Origin: Hahella sp. HN01
Lineage (GTDB): Bacteria; Pseudomonadota; Gammaproteobacteria; Pseudomonadales; Oleiphilaceae
DNA: 64,000 nucleotides
Direction of reading: 5' to 3'
Assembly (NCBI RefSeq): GCF_018986435.1
Contig: NZ_JAHMIN010000002.1
Span: 12,503 to 76,502, forward strand
The notes beneath the pieces were generated by a model. That model had not been told where the DNA came from, searched no databases, and saw only the letters and a program-made list of their open reading frames with translations. The stretch's first letter is position 1. Each line of letters begins with the position of its first letter. Made by a program: the position numbers and the translations under genes. Below are positions 1 through 9,282 of the stretch, piece after piece.

Positions 1-498
1 GCTGCGCGTTACTCCATGGCGGCGCTTTATCAGCCGCCTAAAATCGAGGAACTGGACGACTATATGCGCGCCGTGCGCGAGCGCAATGGCTCAGAGCTTG
101 TTCCCGCCAATAAGCGCGGCGTCATGCGTTTGTTCCATATTTTGCGGGAGCAAGGCGTAATCGGCATTCTTCCCGACCAGGAACCGGAGCTCAGCGGTGG
201 CGTATTCGCCCCTTTCTTCGGCATTCCCGCCAATACTATCAAGCTGGTCTCCAAACTGATTGAACGCACCGACGCCAAAGTGCTTTGCGTCTACGCCAAG
301 CGTTTACCGGAAGGAGAAGGTTTTGTGATGACGGTACGGTCAGTGGCTGCGGATATTTACTCCGAAGATCTGGAAACCTCCGCCGCTGCGTTGAACGCCA
401 CGGTGGAGGCCTGCGTGCGGGAAACACCGGAGCAGTATCAATGGGAGTATAAGCGGTTCAAACGGCGTCCAGACGGTGAACGCCATTTCTACGACTGA
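1..498 (+). CDS. lipid A biosynthesis lauroyl/myristoyl-type acyltransferase (LpxL/HtrB family), C-terminal part
   Basis: The reading frame is open from the first base, so the gene starts left of the window; the first in-frame ATG (16) is internal. The 165 residues seen match the C-terminal half of LpxL/HtrB acyltransferases, inner-membrane enzymes that move a secondary acyl chain from acyl-ACP onto Kdo2-lipid A. Family marks are the 'ILPDQEP' block followed by 'GVFAPFFGIPA', and the terminal 'PEQYQWEYKRFK' signature. The HX4D catalytic motif would lie upstream and cannot be checked. In Pseudomonas a homologue lies close to trkA/rsmB, which agrees with the genes that follow. Which acyl chain it transfers cannot be told from this piece. 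Confidence 0.9.
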   Translation, partial: AARYSMAALYQPPKIEELDDYMRAVRERNGSELVPANKRGVMRLFHILREQGVIGILPDQEPELSGGVFAPFFGIPANTIKLVSKLIERTDAKVLCVYAKRLPEGEGFVMTVRSVAADIYSEDLETSAAALNATVEACVRETPEQYQWEYKRFKRRPDGERHFYD

Positions 499-521
499 AT
501 GCCCCAACGAACCGGAACCCC

Positions 522-2186
522 TTAAAAGCGGTTGCCGGTCCGCAGTGGCGAGCGCTGGGATAGATCGCTTTCCCGCAGCACTTTTTCATCGATTGAGCCA
601 GAACGGCTGATATTTTTCAGAGAGCTGGCCAGAGACAGATTGAAATAAATCACGTCAGCGAGTTCATCGCCGTTGTCTGGATTGTTCTCCATGGTGAACA
701 GACCGTGAGTCTGTTCCACAACGCCTGTCTGGATTAGTTTGTTCTGACCGTTCAGGCGGCCAAGGTTGAGCACAGGCAAGCCTTCATTCAGGTTGTACGA
801 AGTAAAAACCGGGCGGTTGTAGTAACCGTTTTCAAAGGCGGGTACGTAACTGTCGACGGAATCGTCCGGATTCGGGTCTGGGGTTTCTTCTCCCGTCATC
901 AGCACTGGCGCGTAGCCGATCCCTACTTCCTTGAAGGTCTGGAAGTAAAGCCAATGGGCGTTTTCCGTGACGGCGCAGTTATCGCCTGGGCATACGGTTG
1001 CAGCCATATCCAGATTCACCAGATAGGCGCTGGCGTTGCTGGCGTCTTGATAGTTAGCGTAGATGCGAGACGCGCCGGTCAGGTAATCGCCGCTGATAGG
1101 ATTAATGATTTCCCGCGACTCCCCTGTCACTTTATCCACTAAATACAAACGTACACTATCCACAGCGATAACCAGATAATCTGTCGTTTGCGCCAGACGA
1201 CCAGTAATAGAGCCCTCACTGGTGAAGTCATGCAAGACGTTATTGGCGCCGCCTTCCAGAGCGATTTTGCGCACCAGGGCGCCATCAATCAGGTATACAT
1301 TGTCGCCGTCTATGACCGTTTTTGCAGGGTCCATGACATTGGCGTTGATGGTGGTCAGCGCCGTCAACGCCATGCCTGTATCCAGTAGTTCGGCGCCGCT
1401 ATTGGCGAAGACCTGGCTGTCTGTGGTCAGTATCATATCCAGCTCGCCGGTGGTGAAGGCGTAGTCGAAGTCAGCGCTTGTCAGTCCGTCGATGCTACGC
1501 GCCAGAGCGCCTTGCGCGTCCAGTATCTCCAGGGAATCGGCCGTGGGCCGCAGGTAACCCGCCAATGCCCAGTTGGGTTTCCAGAAAGGCGTCAGGTTGA
1601 GGTCGTTAGCGGCGCCATTGCCGGGCGCGTCAGTGACCGCCGCGTTGAGTGGAATTTTGAAGTAGGCGTCGTCCTCATTGGCGCATGTGGCGTCTGCGCC
1701 TGGCGTGCGCACGGTGATTTTAGACTTGCCGTAACCCAGACCTTCCGGCAGGACGGCGGCGGTGCAGACGGTGGAGGCGAGCGTACTGACCTGGGTCAGG
1801 GAGGACTGATCAGGTTTCCCCAGGAATAGTTTTCCAGACTCGATCATCAGCATATAGCCTGCGCTGGCGCGGCTTTTTCCCAGAGGAATTACCGGCGCCA
1901 GGGTGGAGGTCGGTTGACTGGGACTTTGCCGGTATACGCTGCCGGCGGCGATGTCATAGCGGAATGCGAAGTTCTTTTCCGTATCCTCTCCAGGGTTTTG
2001 CAGCCCTGAGAAAAACAGGTTCTTGGTGACAGGAAAAGGTTCTTGAGGCTCCTCTACAATGACATCCGGCGGTTCCACCACCACTGGCGGCGTGGAGTCA
2101 TCTTTCTTTTCACTACCCCCACAGCCCCCCAGCGCGAGGGAACTTAAGCACAAAGACAACAGAATGTTGCGCTGGAGTTTATCCAT
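522..2186 (-). CDS. hypothetical lipoprotein, 554 aa
   Basis: I do not recognise a family. A further in-frame ATG lies 48 bases upstream (2234), but the start at 2186 gives a clean lipoprotein signal ('MDKLQRNILLSLCLSSLALGGC', lipid-modified Cys22) and has an AGGCAGGT ribosome site just before it. After the Cys comes a Gly/Ser/Lys linker and a Pro/Val/Glu-rich stretch, then about 480 residues with the alternating short-strand, Gly/Asp-turn pattern of a beta-propeller or similar beta-rich fold. Residue +2 is not Asp, so outer-membrane sorting is expected if the E. coli rule holds. It stands alone, convergent with the acyltransferase and divergent from the hydrolase at 2455. Confidence 0.75.
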   Translation of the reverse strand: MDKLQRNILLSLCLSSLALGGCGGSEKKDDSTPPVVVEPPDVIVEEPQEPFPVTKNLFFSGLQNPGEDTEKNFAFRYDIAAGSVYRQSPSQPTSTLAPVIPLGKSRASAGYMLMIESGKLFLGKPDQSSLTQVSTLASTVCTAAVLPEGLGYGKSKITVRTPGADATCANEDDAYFKIPLNAAVTDAPGNGAANDLNLTPFWKPNWALAGYLRPTADSLEILDAQGALARSIDGLTSADFDYAFTTGELDMILTTDSQVFANSGAELLDTGMALTALTTINANVMDPAKTVIDGDNVYLIDGALVRKIALEGGANNVLHDFTSEGSITGRLAQTTDYLVIAVDSVRLYLVDKVTGESREIINPISGDYLTGASRIYANYQDASNASAYLVNLDMAATVCPGDNCAVTENAHWLYFQTFKEVGIGYAPVLMTGEETPDPNPDDSVDSYVPAFENGYYNRPVFTSYNLNEGLPVLNLGRLNGQNKLIQTGVVEQTHGLFTMENNPDNGDELADVIYFNLSLASSLKNISRSGSIDEKVLRESDLSQRSPLRTGNRF

Positions 2187-2332
2187 ACCTGCCTCGCATG
2201 ACGCCGCTATTTTTATTGGTTTGTTAACGTGCAATAACTAACAAACACATAAATTTACAGTAATTTTCGCCGTGAAAATTTGAACCAGCCTTGGTTCTGG
2301 CGTGTTGCTCATAGCCCTGACAGCCTGCTGGT

Positions 2333-2360
2333 TAGACAATATGAAGCCCTTTGCTATATT
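2333..2360 (+). promoter_or_regulatory. sigma70-type promoter for the alpha/beta hydrolase gene
   Basis: TAGACA (2333-2338; 5 of 6 to the -35 consensus) and TATATT (2355-2360; 5 of 6 to the -10 consensus) are 16 bases apart. They lie about 95 bases before the ATG at 2455, in the divergent gap. Seen by eye only. Confidence 0.5.
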
Positions 2361-2454
2361 TTGTGATGCGATCCGCATTCAGGGTTTGGAAGCGACCGGC
2401 GATCCCGGACGCTGTTGCTTAAGTAGTTGGAAGAAGTAGAGAGGTAAGGCATCC

Positions 2455-3411
2455 ATGAACATGCCTTGGCGAAGGAATGTATCACCCCTTCCCGCAACAG
2501 GCGCGCTCAACCTGTTGCAACTCCCCGGCCAGCGAACCCTCGCCTATGGCGAATGGGGCGACCCCGCTGGAGCGCCGGTTTTTTACGCTCACGGCGCGCC
2601 CGGTTCGCGTTTGGAAGGCGCTTTTTTTCATGACGCGGCGCGCGCCGCCGGTTTGCGCTGGATTGTCGTTGATCGTCCGGGCATGGGCGCATCCTCTCTG
2701 GCGGACAATTACACATTGCTGGATTATCCCAGAGACGTCAGCGCCGTCGCCGATGCGCTGGGGATTGATCAGTTCGCGGTGGCGGGTTGGTCCAGTGGCG
2801 GCGCCTATGCTTTGACCTGCGCCTTTGAGATCCCCAAACGCATCGCCTTTGTCGCAGTCATGGCCAGCTATACCAATTTTGGAGAAATGAGCGCGGCCAA
2901 AGATTTGCTCTGGCGTAATGAACAACGCGGTCCGAAGATTGCTGAAGTCAGCACGGGGTTGTTTCGTACTTTATTATCCCTGCTGAGGCTGACGGAGCGA
3001 TACAGTCCCAAGTTGTATCTGAAGTTTATTGAAAGCTCGAGTACGGAGCAGGACCTGGCCTTGTTGCGCGATGCAGGTATCTTGGAGCGTTTCATGGACA
3101 ATCAACATGAAGCTTTTAACCAGGGCGTACAAGGTGTGATGTTGGATTTGCTGGCGCAGTATCGACACTGGGGTTTTTCTTTATCGGAAATCCGTTTGCC
3201 GACTCATATTTATCAAGGTGTGAAAGACCGCTTCGTTCCCTGGCGTTTCGCTCAACATCTGGCGGATAACCTGCCGTTGGCGGATTTGCGTATGATCACC
3301 GACGCCGGCCATATGTTTCCGTTGGAGGCGGACTTTCAGCGTGAACTGATGTCCGCTATCCGGCGTCATTTAGTGGCGCCTGAGACTAGCGACGCCAGAA
3401 AGCAGGCGTAA
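2455..3411 (+). CDS. alpha/beta hydrolase, 318 aa
   Basis: An alpha/beta-hydrolase-fold enzyme of the esterase/haloperoxidase-like type. The oxyanion-loop motif 'HGAPGS' is at residues 46-51, the nucleophile elbow G-W-S-S-G at 111-115 (Ser113), and the catalytic His in 'DAGHMFPLE' near the C-terminus. An Asp in 'GVKDRFVPW' is the likely acid. There is no signal peptide, so it is predicted to be cytoplasmic. The start at 2455 follows a GAGAGGTAAG ribosome site. The last 26 bases overlap the end of the convergent trkH gene. The substrate is unknown; the sequence supports only 'serine hydrolase'. Confidence 0.85.
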   Translation: MNMPWRRNVSPLPATGALNLLQLPGQRTLAYGEWGDPAGAPVFYAHGAPGSRLEGAFFHDAARAAGLRWIVVDRPGMGASSLADNYTLLDYPRDVSAVADALGIDQFAVAGWSSGGAYALTCAFEIPKRIAFVAVMASYTNFGEMSAAKDLLWRNEQRGPKIAEVSTGLFRTLLSLLRLTERYSPKLYLKFIESSSTEQDLALLRDAGILERFMDNQHEAFNQGVQGVMLDLLAQYRHWGFSLSEIRLPTHIYQGVKDRFVPWRFAQHLADNLPLADLRMITDAGHMFPLEADFQRELMSAIRRHLVAPETSDARKQA

Positions 3412-4834
3412 ACAGAATCAGCAGCGTAAACACTTCAAGACGACCCAGCAGCATGGCGAAGCACAGTATCCACTTGGCGGGCTCATTCAGCTCGCCGTAA
3501 TGCAACGCCACGCCACCTAAACCTGGTCCAAGATTATTGATACAGGCGCCGACGGCGGACCAGGCAGTGACCTGGTCCAGCCCGGTGGCGAGCAGGCCCA
3601 TCAACATGAACACGAACATGAACATGTAAACCGAGAAGAAGCCCCATACCGCTTCCAGCACTCGGTCCGGCACCGGCTTGCGTCCCAGTTTTACTTGCAG
3701 CACGGCATTGGGGTGTACGATGCGCTTCACTTCCCGCATACCTTGCTTATAAATCAGCAGTACCCGGATGACTTTCATGCCGCCCCCTGTCGAGCCCGCG
3801 CAACCACCGATAAAGGCGACGACGAACAGCAGGAACGGCAACAGGTGCGGCCAATGGGCGAAGTCCGCAGTGGCGAAACCGGTGGTGGTCGCCACGCTAA
3901 CCACTTCAAACACGCCGCGGATAATGGCGGTGAAGGGATCGTAGGTGGAAGTGCCAATCAATACGCCGACGGTGACGATGGAGACGCTCAACAGAATCAG
4001 CGAATAAAACACGACCTCTGGATCTTTCAGATAGACCAGCACTGAGCGGCGACGCCAGGCGAAAAAGTGCATGGCGAAATTGATCCCGGCCAGGAACATG
4101 AAAACGATGCAGATGATCTCAATCATCGGGCTGTTGAAGTAGCCGATGGAGGCGTCATGGGTGGAGAAACCGCCAATGGCGATGGTGGCGAAGCTGTGTC
4201 CGATGGCGTCGAATGCATCCATGCCCGCCCACCAGTACAACAGTGCGCACAGCGCCGTCAGTGAGACGTAGATGTACCATAAGGCCTTTGCGGTCTCGGT
4301 GATTCTGGGGGTGAGTTTGTTGTCTTTCACAGGTCCCGGCGCTTCCGCCCGGTATAGCTGCATGCCGCCAATGCCCAGCATCGGCAGGATCGCCACCGCC
4401 AATACGATAATTCCCATGCCGCCCAGCCACTGTAGTTGCTGCCGATACCAGAGGATGGATTTGGGGAGTATGTCGATACCGGTCATCACCGTGGCTCCGG
4501 TGGTGGTCAGGCCGGATACCGATTCAAAAATAGCGTCGACCAGACTGAGATGAGGGTGTTCGCTGAGATAAAGAGGCACCGCCCCGCTCAGGCTGAGCAC
4601 TACCCAAAACAACACCGTGACCACGAAGCCGTCGCGTATGCGCAGTTCACTGGTTTGGCGAAATACAGGCAGCCATACCAGGAGTCCGGTCAGAAAAATA
4701 CCGCACATGGCGGTAAGGAAAGGCTGCATATGGCCGTCTTCGTAGATCAGCGACACCACGATGGGAGGGATCATGGTGGTGCTGAACAACATCAGCAGGA
4801 CGCCCAGAATTTTAGCTATCGCCGAATAATGCAT
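3386..4834 (-). CDS. trkH: Trk potassium uptake system membrane subunit TrkH
   Basis: Potassium-translocating membrane protein of the Trk system, which works with the NAD-binding TrkA encoded just upstream. The 482 residues are strongly hydrophobic with about ten membrane segments. The four pore-loop signatures of the SKT family are visible ('SGLTTTGATV', 'AIGGFSTHD', 'VATTTGFATAD', 'NNLGPGLGG'), each with the conserved Gly of the selectivity filter. Length is normal for TrkH. It is transcribed with trkA (33-base gap); the ATG at 4834 has no clear Shine-Dalgarno, so translation may be coupled to trkA. Its end overlaps the convergent hydrolase gene by 26 bases. Confidence 0.95.
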   Translation of the reverse strand: MHYSAIAKILGVLLMLFSTTMIPPIVVSLIYEDGHMQPFLTAMCGIFLTGLLVWLPVFRQTSELRIRDGFVVTVLFWVVLSLSGAVPLYLSEHPHLSLVDAIFESVSGLTTTGATVMTGIDILPKSILWYRQQLQWLGGMGIIVLAVAILPMLGIGGMQLYRAEAPGPVKDNKLTPRITETAKALWYIYVSLTALCALLYWWAGMDAFDAIGHSFATIAIGGFSTHDASIGYFNSPMIEIICIVFMFLAGINFAMHFFAWRRRSVLVYLKDPEVVFYSLILLSVSIVTVGVLIGTSTYDPFTAIIRGVFEVVSVATTTGFATADFAHWPHLLPFLLFVVAFIGGCAGSTGGGMKVIRVLLIYKQGMREVKRIVHPNAVLQVKLGRKPVPDRVLEAVWGFFSVYMFMFVFMLMGLLATGLDQVTAWSAVGACINNLGPGLGGVALHYGELNEPAKWILCFAMLLGRLEVFTLLILFTPAFWRR

Positions 4835-4867
4835 TGATCTGTTGTGCGCTTATTTTTGGTATATGCG

Positions 4868-6241
4868 TTAAAAGAATGCGAGTCCCACCTGGAACAGGCG
4901 CTCAACTTCGGCGATTCTGCGTTTATCCACCACGAACAGGATGACGTGGTCATCCGGCTGGATGCGCAGATGGTCGTGAGCGATCAATACCTCGCCCCGT
5001 CTTACAATGGCGCCGATAGTAGAGCCTGCGGGCAACGAAATTTCATCCAGCCGCTTGCCCACCACTTTGGAGGAGCGATGGTCGCCGTGAGCGATCGCCT
5101 CAATGGTTTCAGCCGCTCCGCGTCGCAGTGAGTGTGCGCTTACCACGTCGCCTCTTCTCACGTGCGTAAGCAAACTGCCGATGGTGGTTTGCTGCGGCGA
5201 GATAGCGACGTCGATTTCGCCGCCTTGAATCAGGTCGACGTAATCCGGGTTGTTAATCAAGGTCATCACCTTACGCACGCCAAGCCGCTTGGCCAGCATG
5301 GAAGCCATAATGTTAGCCTCGTCGTCGTTGGTGACGGCGCAGAAAACATCCGTGTCTTCGATATTTTCTTCCAGTAGCAGCTCCTTGTAGGCCGCATTGC
5401 CGTGTAGCACGATGGTCTTGTTCAGCTCTTCGGAGAGCTGGATGCAACGGTCCTGGTTATGCTCAATCAGTTTGACTTGGTAGCGCCCCTCCAATGTTTC
5501 CGCCAGCCGCGCCCCGATATTGCCGCCACCGGCAATCATGATGCGACGATACGGCTTCTCCAGCGGCTGCAGTTCACTCATGACCTTGCGGATGTTATCC
5601 CGCGCGGCGATGAAGAAGACCTCGTCATTTTCCTCAATGACCGTATCGCCCTGAGGAATAATGGCTCTGTCCTTGCGATATATGGCCGCGACGCGGGTAT
5701 CGATATGCGGCAGATGCTGGCGCAGGTAGGCCAATTCATGGCCGATCAAGGGGCCGCCTTTGGTGGCTTTGATGCCCACCAGTCGCACCAGTCCTTTAGA
5801 GAAATCCAGCACCTGCAAGGCGCCGGGATTCTCAATCAGGCGGGTGATGTGCTCGGTTACTACCTGCTCCGGGCTGATAATGACGTCAATGGGAAAGGCT
5901 TCAGTGTTAAACAGGCCTTTTTTGGTGAGATAAGCGGAGGTGCGCACCCGGCTGATCTTGGTCGGCGTCTTGAACAACGTGAAGGCGACCTGACAGGCCA
6001 CCATATTGACTTCATCGCTGTTGGTGACGGCGATCAGCATATCCGCGTCGTCCGCCCCCGCCTGTTTCAGAATGTTGGGATAGGAAGCCTGTCCCTGCAC
6101 GGTGCGGATATCCAGCCGGTCCTGCAATGAGCGCAGGCGCTGGGGATTGGAGTCCACCACGGTGATGTCATTCGCCTCGCTGGCCAGGTTTTCCGCGAGG
6201 GTTCCCCCAACTTGGCCGGCGCCAAGAATTATGATTTTCAT
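4868..6241 (-). CDS. trkA: Trk system potassium uptake regulatory protein TrkA
   Basis: Peripheral cytoplasmic subunit that binds NAD(H) and gates the TrkH pore. The 457 residues hold two RCK modules in tandem: a first Rossmann segment at the N-terminus ('[13 protein letters not shown]') with its TrkA_C domain, and a second starting around residue 232 ('[16 protein letters not shown]') with another TrkA_C domain ('[12 protein letters not shown]'). This is the standard proteobacterial TrkA layout and length. The ATG at 6241 lies one base after the end of rsmB. The order rsmB-trkA matches Pseudomonas; here trkH follows directly, so both transporter parts are probably made from one message. Confidence 0.97.
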   Translation of the reverse strand: MKIIILGAGQVGGTLAENLASEANDITVVDSNPQRLRSLQDRLDIRTVQGQASYPNILKQAGADDADMLIAVTNSDEVNMVACQVAFTLFKTPTKISRVRTSAYLTKKGLFNTEAFPIDVIISPEQVVTEHITRLIENPGALQVLDFSKGLVRLVGIKATKGGPLIGHELAYLRQHLPHIDTRVAAIYRKDRAIIPQGDTVIEENDEVFFIAARDNIRKVMSELQPLEKPYRRIMIAGGGNIGARLAETLEGRYQVKLIEHNQDRCIQLSEELNKTIVLHGNAAYKELLLEENIEDTDVFCAVTNDDEANIMASMLAKRLGVRKVMTLINNPDYVDLIQGGEIDVAISPQQTTIGSLLTHVRRGDVVSAHSLRRGAAETIEAIAHGDHRSSKVVGKRLDEISLPAGSTIGAIVRRGEVLIAHDHLRIQPDDHVILFVVDKRRIAEVERLFQVGLAFF

Positions 6242-6242
6242 G

Positions 6243-7586
6243 CTAAGCGTCCACAGCTGAGACTTTCAGAGTTGGTTGTTTCCGCAATCTGGCGTAGAAA
6301 AAGCCGTCATGGCCGCCGGTTACCGGCAAAAGCTGCACTCCGAAAGACGACTGAATTCCATATTTCCCTTCAATCGGTAAGACCTCCGCGTCCGTAGCGT
6401 CGGCGATAAAGCGTTCAATTATATGCTCATTCTCTTCTTTAAGAATAGAACAGGTCGCATAGACTAATAGGCCCCCAGGCTTCAGGGTAGTCCATAAAGT
6501 TCGCAGCAGCTTTAGTTGCAGCGCTGCAAGCTGGGGAATATCTTCACTGCGGCGCAGCAGCTTGATGTCTGGATGACGGCGTATCACACCCGTCGCGCTG
6601 CACGGGGCGTCGAGCAGAATGCGGTCGAATGGCGTCCCATCCCACCATTGTTGCAGGTCGCCGACATCCGCTGTGCGCACCTCCGCGTCCAACTGCAGGC
6701 GCTGCAGCGTGTCGCGAGTGCGAAGTTGGCGTTCGGGGTCAACATCTACGGCAGTTGCGGAAAGGTCAGGACAACGCTCCAACAGCGCAGCGGTTTTGCC
6801 TCCCGGCGCGCAGCAGGCGTCAAGCACCCGCTCGTTGGGCTGAGGGTCCATCAGGGCGGCGCTGAGTTGCGCCGCTTCGTCTTGTACAGAGCACAAACCG
6901 GCGTCGAAGAATCCTGGCAGACGGCTTACATCCACTGCCTGTTCACATTGGATGCCTGTATCCACCCATTCACAGAGGTGGGCGTCCACTTCCGCCTGAC
7001 GCAATTGCTCCAGATAGTCTTCCCGCCGGGTTTTCTGCAAGTTGACTCGTAGCGTCAACGGGGCCTGGGCGTTACTGGCGGCAAGCAACTCGTCAAGTTG
7101 TCGAGGATAGGCGGCGGCCAGTTTGTCCAATAGCCACTGTGGCATCGCGTAGCGGAGACTGAGGTCCGCTTCGCTGTGCGCCAGCAATTCGTCCTTACGG
7201 CGTTGAAAGCTGCGGAGTACGCCGTTGACCAATTTTGTGGCCCAGAGCTTGTTGAGCTCCTTGGTGACGTTAACGGTTTCATTGATGCTGACGTGAGCGG
7301 GTTTATCCATAAACGCCAATTGATGCAGACCGCTGAGCAGCAGGAAATGAATATCCCGTTCTTTGGCCTTGATGGGCTGACGCAATAACTGCCCCAGCCA
7401 ATGCTCCAAGGTCATATAATGTCGACAAACGCCATAGCACAGCGCTTGCAGAAAACTGCGATCATTTTCTTCGACCTGTTCCAGAGCCGGCGCCATTGCG
7501 GCGGACAGAGAACGTCCTTCTTCCGCCACTGCGCGCAGGGTTTTGGCCGCCGCTGCGCGGGCGCTGAGAGTTTTGCGTCGCTTCAT
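6243..7586 (-). CDS. rsmB: 16S rRNA (cytosine-967-C5)-methyltransferase RsmB
   Basis: Methylates C967 of 16S rRNA to m5C using S-adenosylmethionine. The first ~150 residues form the NusB-like RNA-binding domain. The methyltransferase domain follows with the SAM site '[15 protein letters not shown]', the motif IV cysteine in '[17 protein letters not shown]' and the catalytic cysteine in '[13 protein letters not shown]'. The 447 residues fit RsmB (429 aa in E. coli). It lies between fmt (1-base gap) and trkA (1-base gap) in the conserved def-fmt-rsmB-trkA order, so the three are almost certainly cotranscribed. Confidence 0.97.
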   Translation of the reverse strand: MKRRKTLSARAAAAKTLRAVAEEGRSLSAAMAPALEQVEENDRSFLQALCYGVCRHYMTLEHWLGQLLRQPIKAKERDIHFLLLSGLHQLAFMDKPAHVSINETVNVTKELNKLWATKLVNGVLRSFQRRKDELLAHSEADLSLRYAMPQWLLDKLAAAYPRQLDELLAASNAQAPLTLRVNLQKTRREDYLEQLRQAEVDAHLCEWVDTGIQCEQAVDVSRLPGFFDAGLCSVQDEAAQLSAALMDPQPNERVLDACCAPGGKTAALLERCPDLSATAVDVDPERQLRTRDTLQRLQLDAEVRTADVGDLQQWWDGTPFDRILLDAPCSATGVIRRHPDIKLLRRSEDIPQLAALQLKLLRTLWTTLKPGGLLVYATCSILKEENEHIIERFIADATDAEVLPIEGKYGIQSSFGVQLLPVTGGHDGFFYARLRKQPTLKVSAVDA

Positions 7587-7587
7587 A

Positions 7588-8544
7588 TCAGCCGTTTATC
7601 CCTAGGATCTGGCCCAATTGCATCAAGGGCTTGCCGCCGTTGATCAGGTCCTGGCAACTGATGGGCTTGCCGCCGGGCAGCTGCAGGCTGGTAATGGATA
7701 GCACGCCTTCGCCGCAGGCGACTTTGACCGCTTCCGCTGTGCGCTCAAGAATCGTCCCCGGTTGCGCCTTGGCGCCTCCGACAGAAGCGCTCGCCGCCCA
7801 AAAGCGGATAGTTTGTCCGTTGTCTTCCGTGAAACACACTGGCCAGGGATTGAAGGCGGCGATTTTGCGTTGAATCAGCGCCGCAGGCTCTGACCAATCG
7901 ATACGAGCTTCTTCTTTTTGCAGCTTATGGGCATAGGTGGCCAGATAGTCTTGTTGCCTTTCACCCTGAAGTTCGCCTTCCTGCAAGAGAGACAGCGCTT
8001 CTACAATTGCAGCTCCGCCCATTTGCGCCAGACGGTCGTGCAGTGTGCGGCCTGTGTCCTCAGCAGTGATTGGAGTGACTGTCTTGAGCAACATCGGTCC
8101 TGTATCCAACCCCGCTTCCATTTGCATGATTGTGATGCCGGATTCTTCATCTCCCGCAATAATCGCCCGCTGAATTGGCGCGGCTCCGCGCCAGCGCGGC
8201 AACAGCGAGGCATGGATGTTGAGGCAGCCGTGTTTGGGAGCGTCCAGCACCGCTTGGGGCAGGATGATTCCATAGGCGGCTACGACCATCACGTCAGCGT
8301 CATAATCGCGCAGGCGTTGGCGATCTTCTTCATTTTTGAAGTTGAGCGGCTGCTCCACCGGAATTTCGTGCTTTAGCGCAAGCTGTTTTACAGGGCCAGG
8401 AAGAAGCTTGTTGCCACGGCCGGCGGGCCGGTCAGGTTGAGTGTATACGGCGACGATCTGATAGCTGGCGTCCAGCAGCGCTTGCAGTGCGGAAGCAGCG
8501 AAGTCTGGGGTGCCGGCGAAAATGACTTTCAGGGGTGATGACAT
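7588..8544 (-). CDS. fmt: methionyl-tRNA formyltransferase
   Basis: Formylates Met-tRNAfMet with 10-formyl-tetrahydrofolate for translation initiation. The 318 residues show the N-terminal formyltransferase domain with the active-site signature 'HASLLPRWRGAAPIQRAI', which includes the catalytic Asn/His region just before it ('GCLNIHAS'). The C-terminal OB-fold domain carries 'KEEARIDWSEPA'. Length matches E. coli Fmt (315 aa). It is followed one base later by rsmB. The upstream gene def is separated from it by a Rho-independent terminator (8561-8588), so fmt is likely to need its own promoter or depend on read-through. Confidence 0.97.
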   Translation of the reverse strand: MSSPLKVIFAGTPDFAASALQALLDASYQIVAVYTQPDRPAGRGNKLLPGPVKQLALKHEIPVEQPLNFKNEEDRQRLRDYDADVMVVAAYGIILPQAVLDAPKHGCLNIHASLLPRWRGAAPIQRAIIAGDEESGITIMQMEAGLDTGPMLLKTVTPITAEDTGRTLHDRLAQMGGAAIVEALSLLQEGELQGERQQDYLATYAHKLQKEEARIDWSEPAALIQRKIAAFNPWPVCFTEDNGQTIRFWAASASVGGAKAQPGTILERTAEAVKVACGEGVLSITSLQLPGGKPISCQDLINGGKPLMQLGQILGING

Positions 8545-8560
8545 GAAGTTTCAGGCCTTA

Positions 8561-8588
8561 AAAACAAAAACCGCCATGGTGGGCGGTT
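8561..8588 (-). terminator. Rho-independent terminator between def and fmt
   Basis: Read on the minus strand: AACCGCC (8588-8582), loop CACCAT, GGCGGTT (8575-8569), then a T-rich tail TTTGTTTTT. It sits 24 bases past the def stop codon and directly before the fmt start, which is unusual inside an otherwise linked block. Confidence 0.75.
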
Positions 8589-8612
8589 AAAAAATCTTTC
8601 GGAAATGTGGAC

Positions 8613-9119
8613 TTATGCGCGCATTTTATGCTGCTTTTCCAGTTTCTTCCGGATTCGAGTCCGTTTAACATTACTCAGGTAGTCGACGTACAGTTTGCCG
8701 TTGAGATGGTCAACCTCATGTTGGAGGCATACCGCGAGCAGGCCGCGGGCTTCCATCTCGTAGGATTCGCCGTTACGATCCTGTGCTCTGATCTTGACGT
8801 GGGGAATCCGTGTGACCGACTCGTAGAAACCCGGGACGGACAAGCATCCCTCCTGCATTTCTTCGGGGTCGCCGTCCAGTACTTCGATGTCGGGGTTGAT
8901 AAACACCATTGGTTCGGATTTGTCCTCGGACACATCAATTACTACGATGCGTTTGTGGACGTCCACCTGGGTGGCGGCCAGCCCGATGCCGGGGGCCTCG
9001 TACATGGTCTCAAACATGTCGTCGATTAACTGACTCAAAGCCGCGTCAAAGGTTTGTACTGGCTTGGCCACAGTACGCAGCCTAGGGTCAGGAAATTCAA
9101 GAATTTGGAGCTTACTCAT
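8613..9119 (-). CDS. def: peptide deformylase
   Basis: Removes the formyl group from the N-terminal methionine of new proteins; an Fe2+/Zn2+ enzyme. All three family motifs are present in order: 'GIGLAATQV' (motif 1), 'EGCLSVPG' (motif 2, metal-ligand Cys) and 'QHEVDHLNG' (motif 3, HExxH). The 168 residues match E. coli Def (169 aa). The start at 9119 opens '[15 protein letters not shown]', the usual beginning; no clear Shine-Dalgarno is seen. It is divergent from the LysM gene at 9283. A perfect TATAAT on the minus strand at 9229-9234 is a possible -10 box, though I could not match a -35 to it. Confidence 0.97.
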   Translation of the reverse strand: MSKLQILEFPDPRLRTVAKPVQTFDAALSQLIDDMFETMYEAPGIGLAATQVDVHKRIVVIDVSEDKSEPMVFINPDIEVLDGDPEEMQEGCLSVPGFYESVTRIPHVKIRAQDRNGESYEMEARGLLAVCLQHEVDHLNGKLYVDYLSNVKRTRIRKKLEKQHKMRA

Positions 9120-9282
9120 AATTAAATTTGTGAAAAAATTTCCATTACAGATTGGATAACGCCTGCTAGTATTATCTATTAGTGTAAGAATGAGTACAAA
9201 CTAAACAAAATTGAATAGGCTAATCGTCATTATAGCCTGATTTCATCCCAAACTGCCCGGTTATGACCTAAGGGAATGTATC

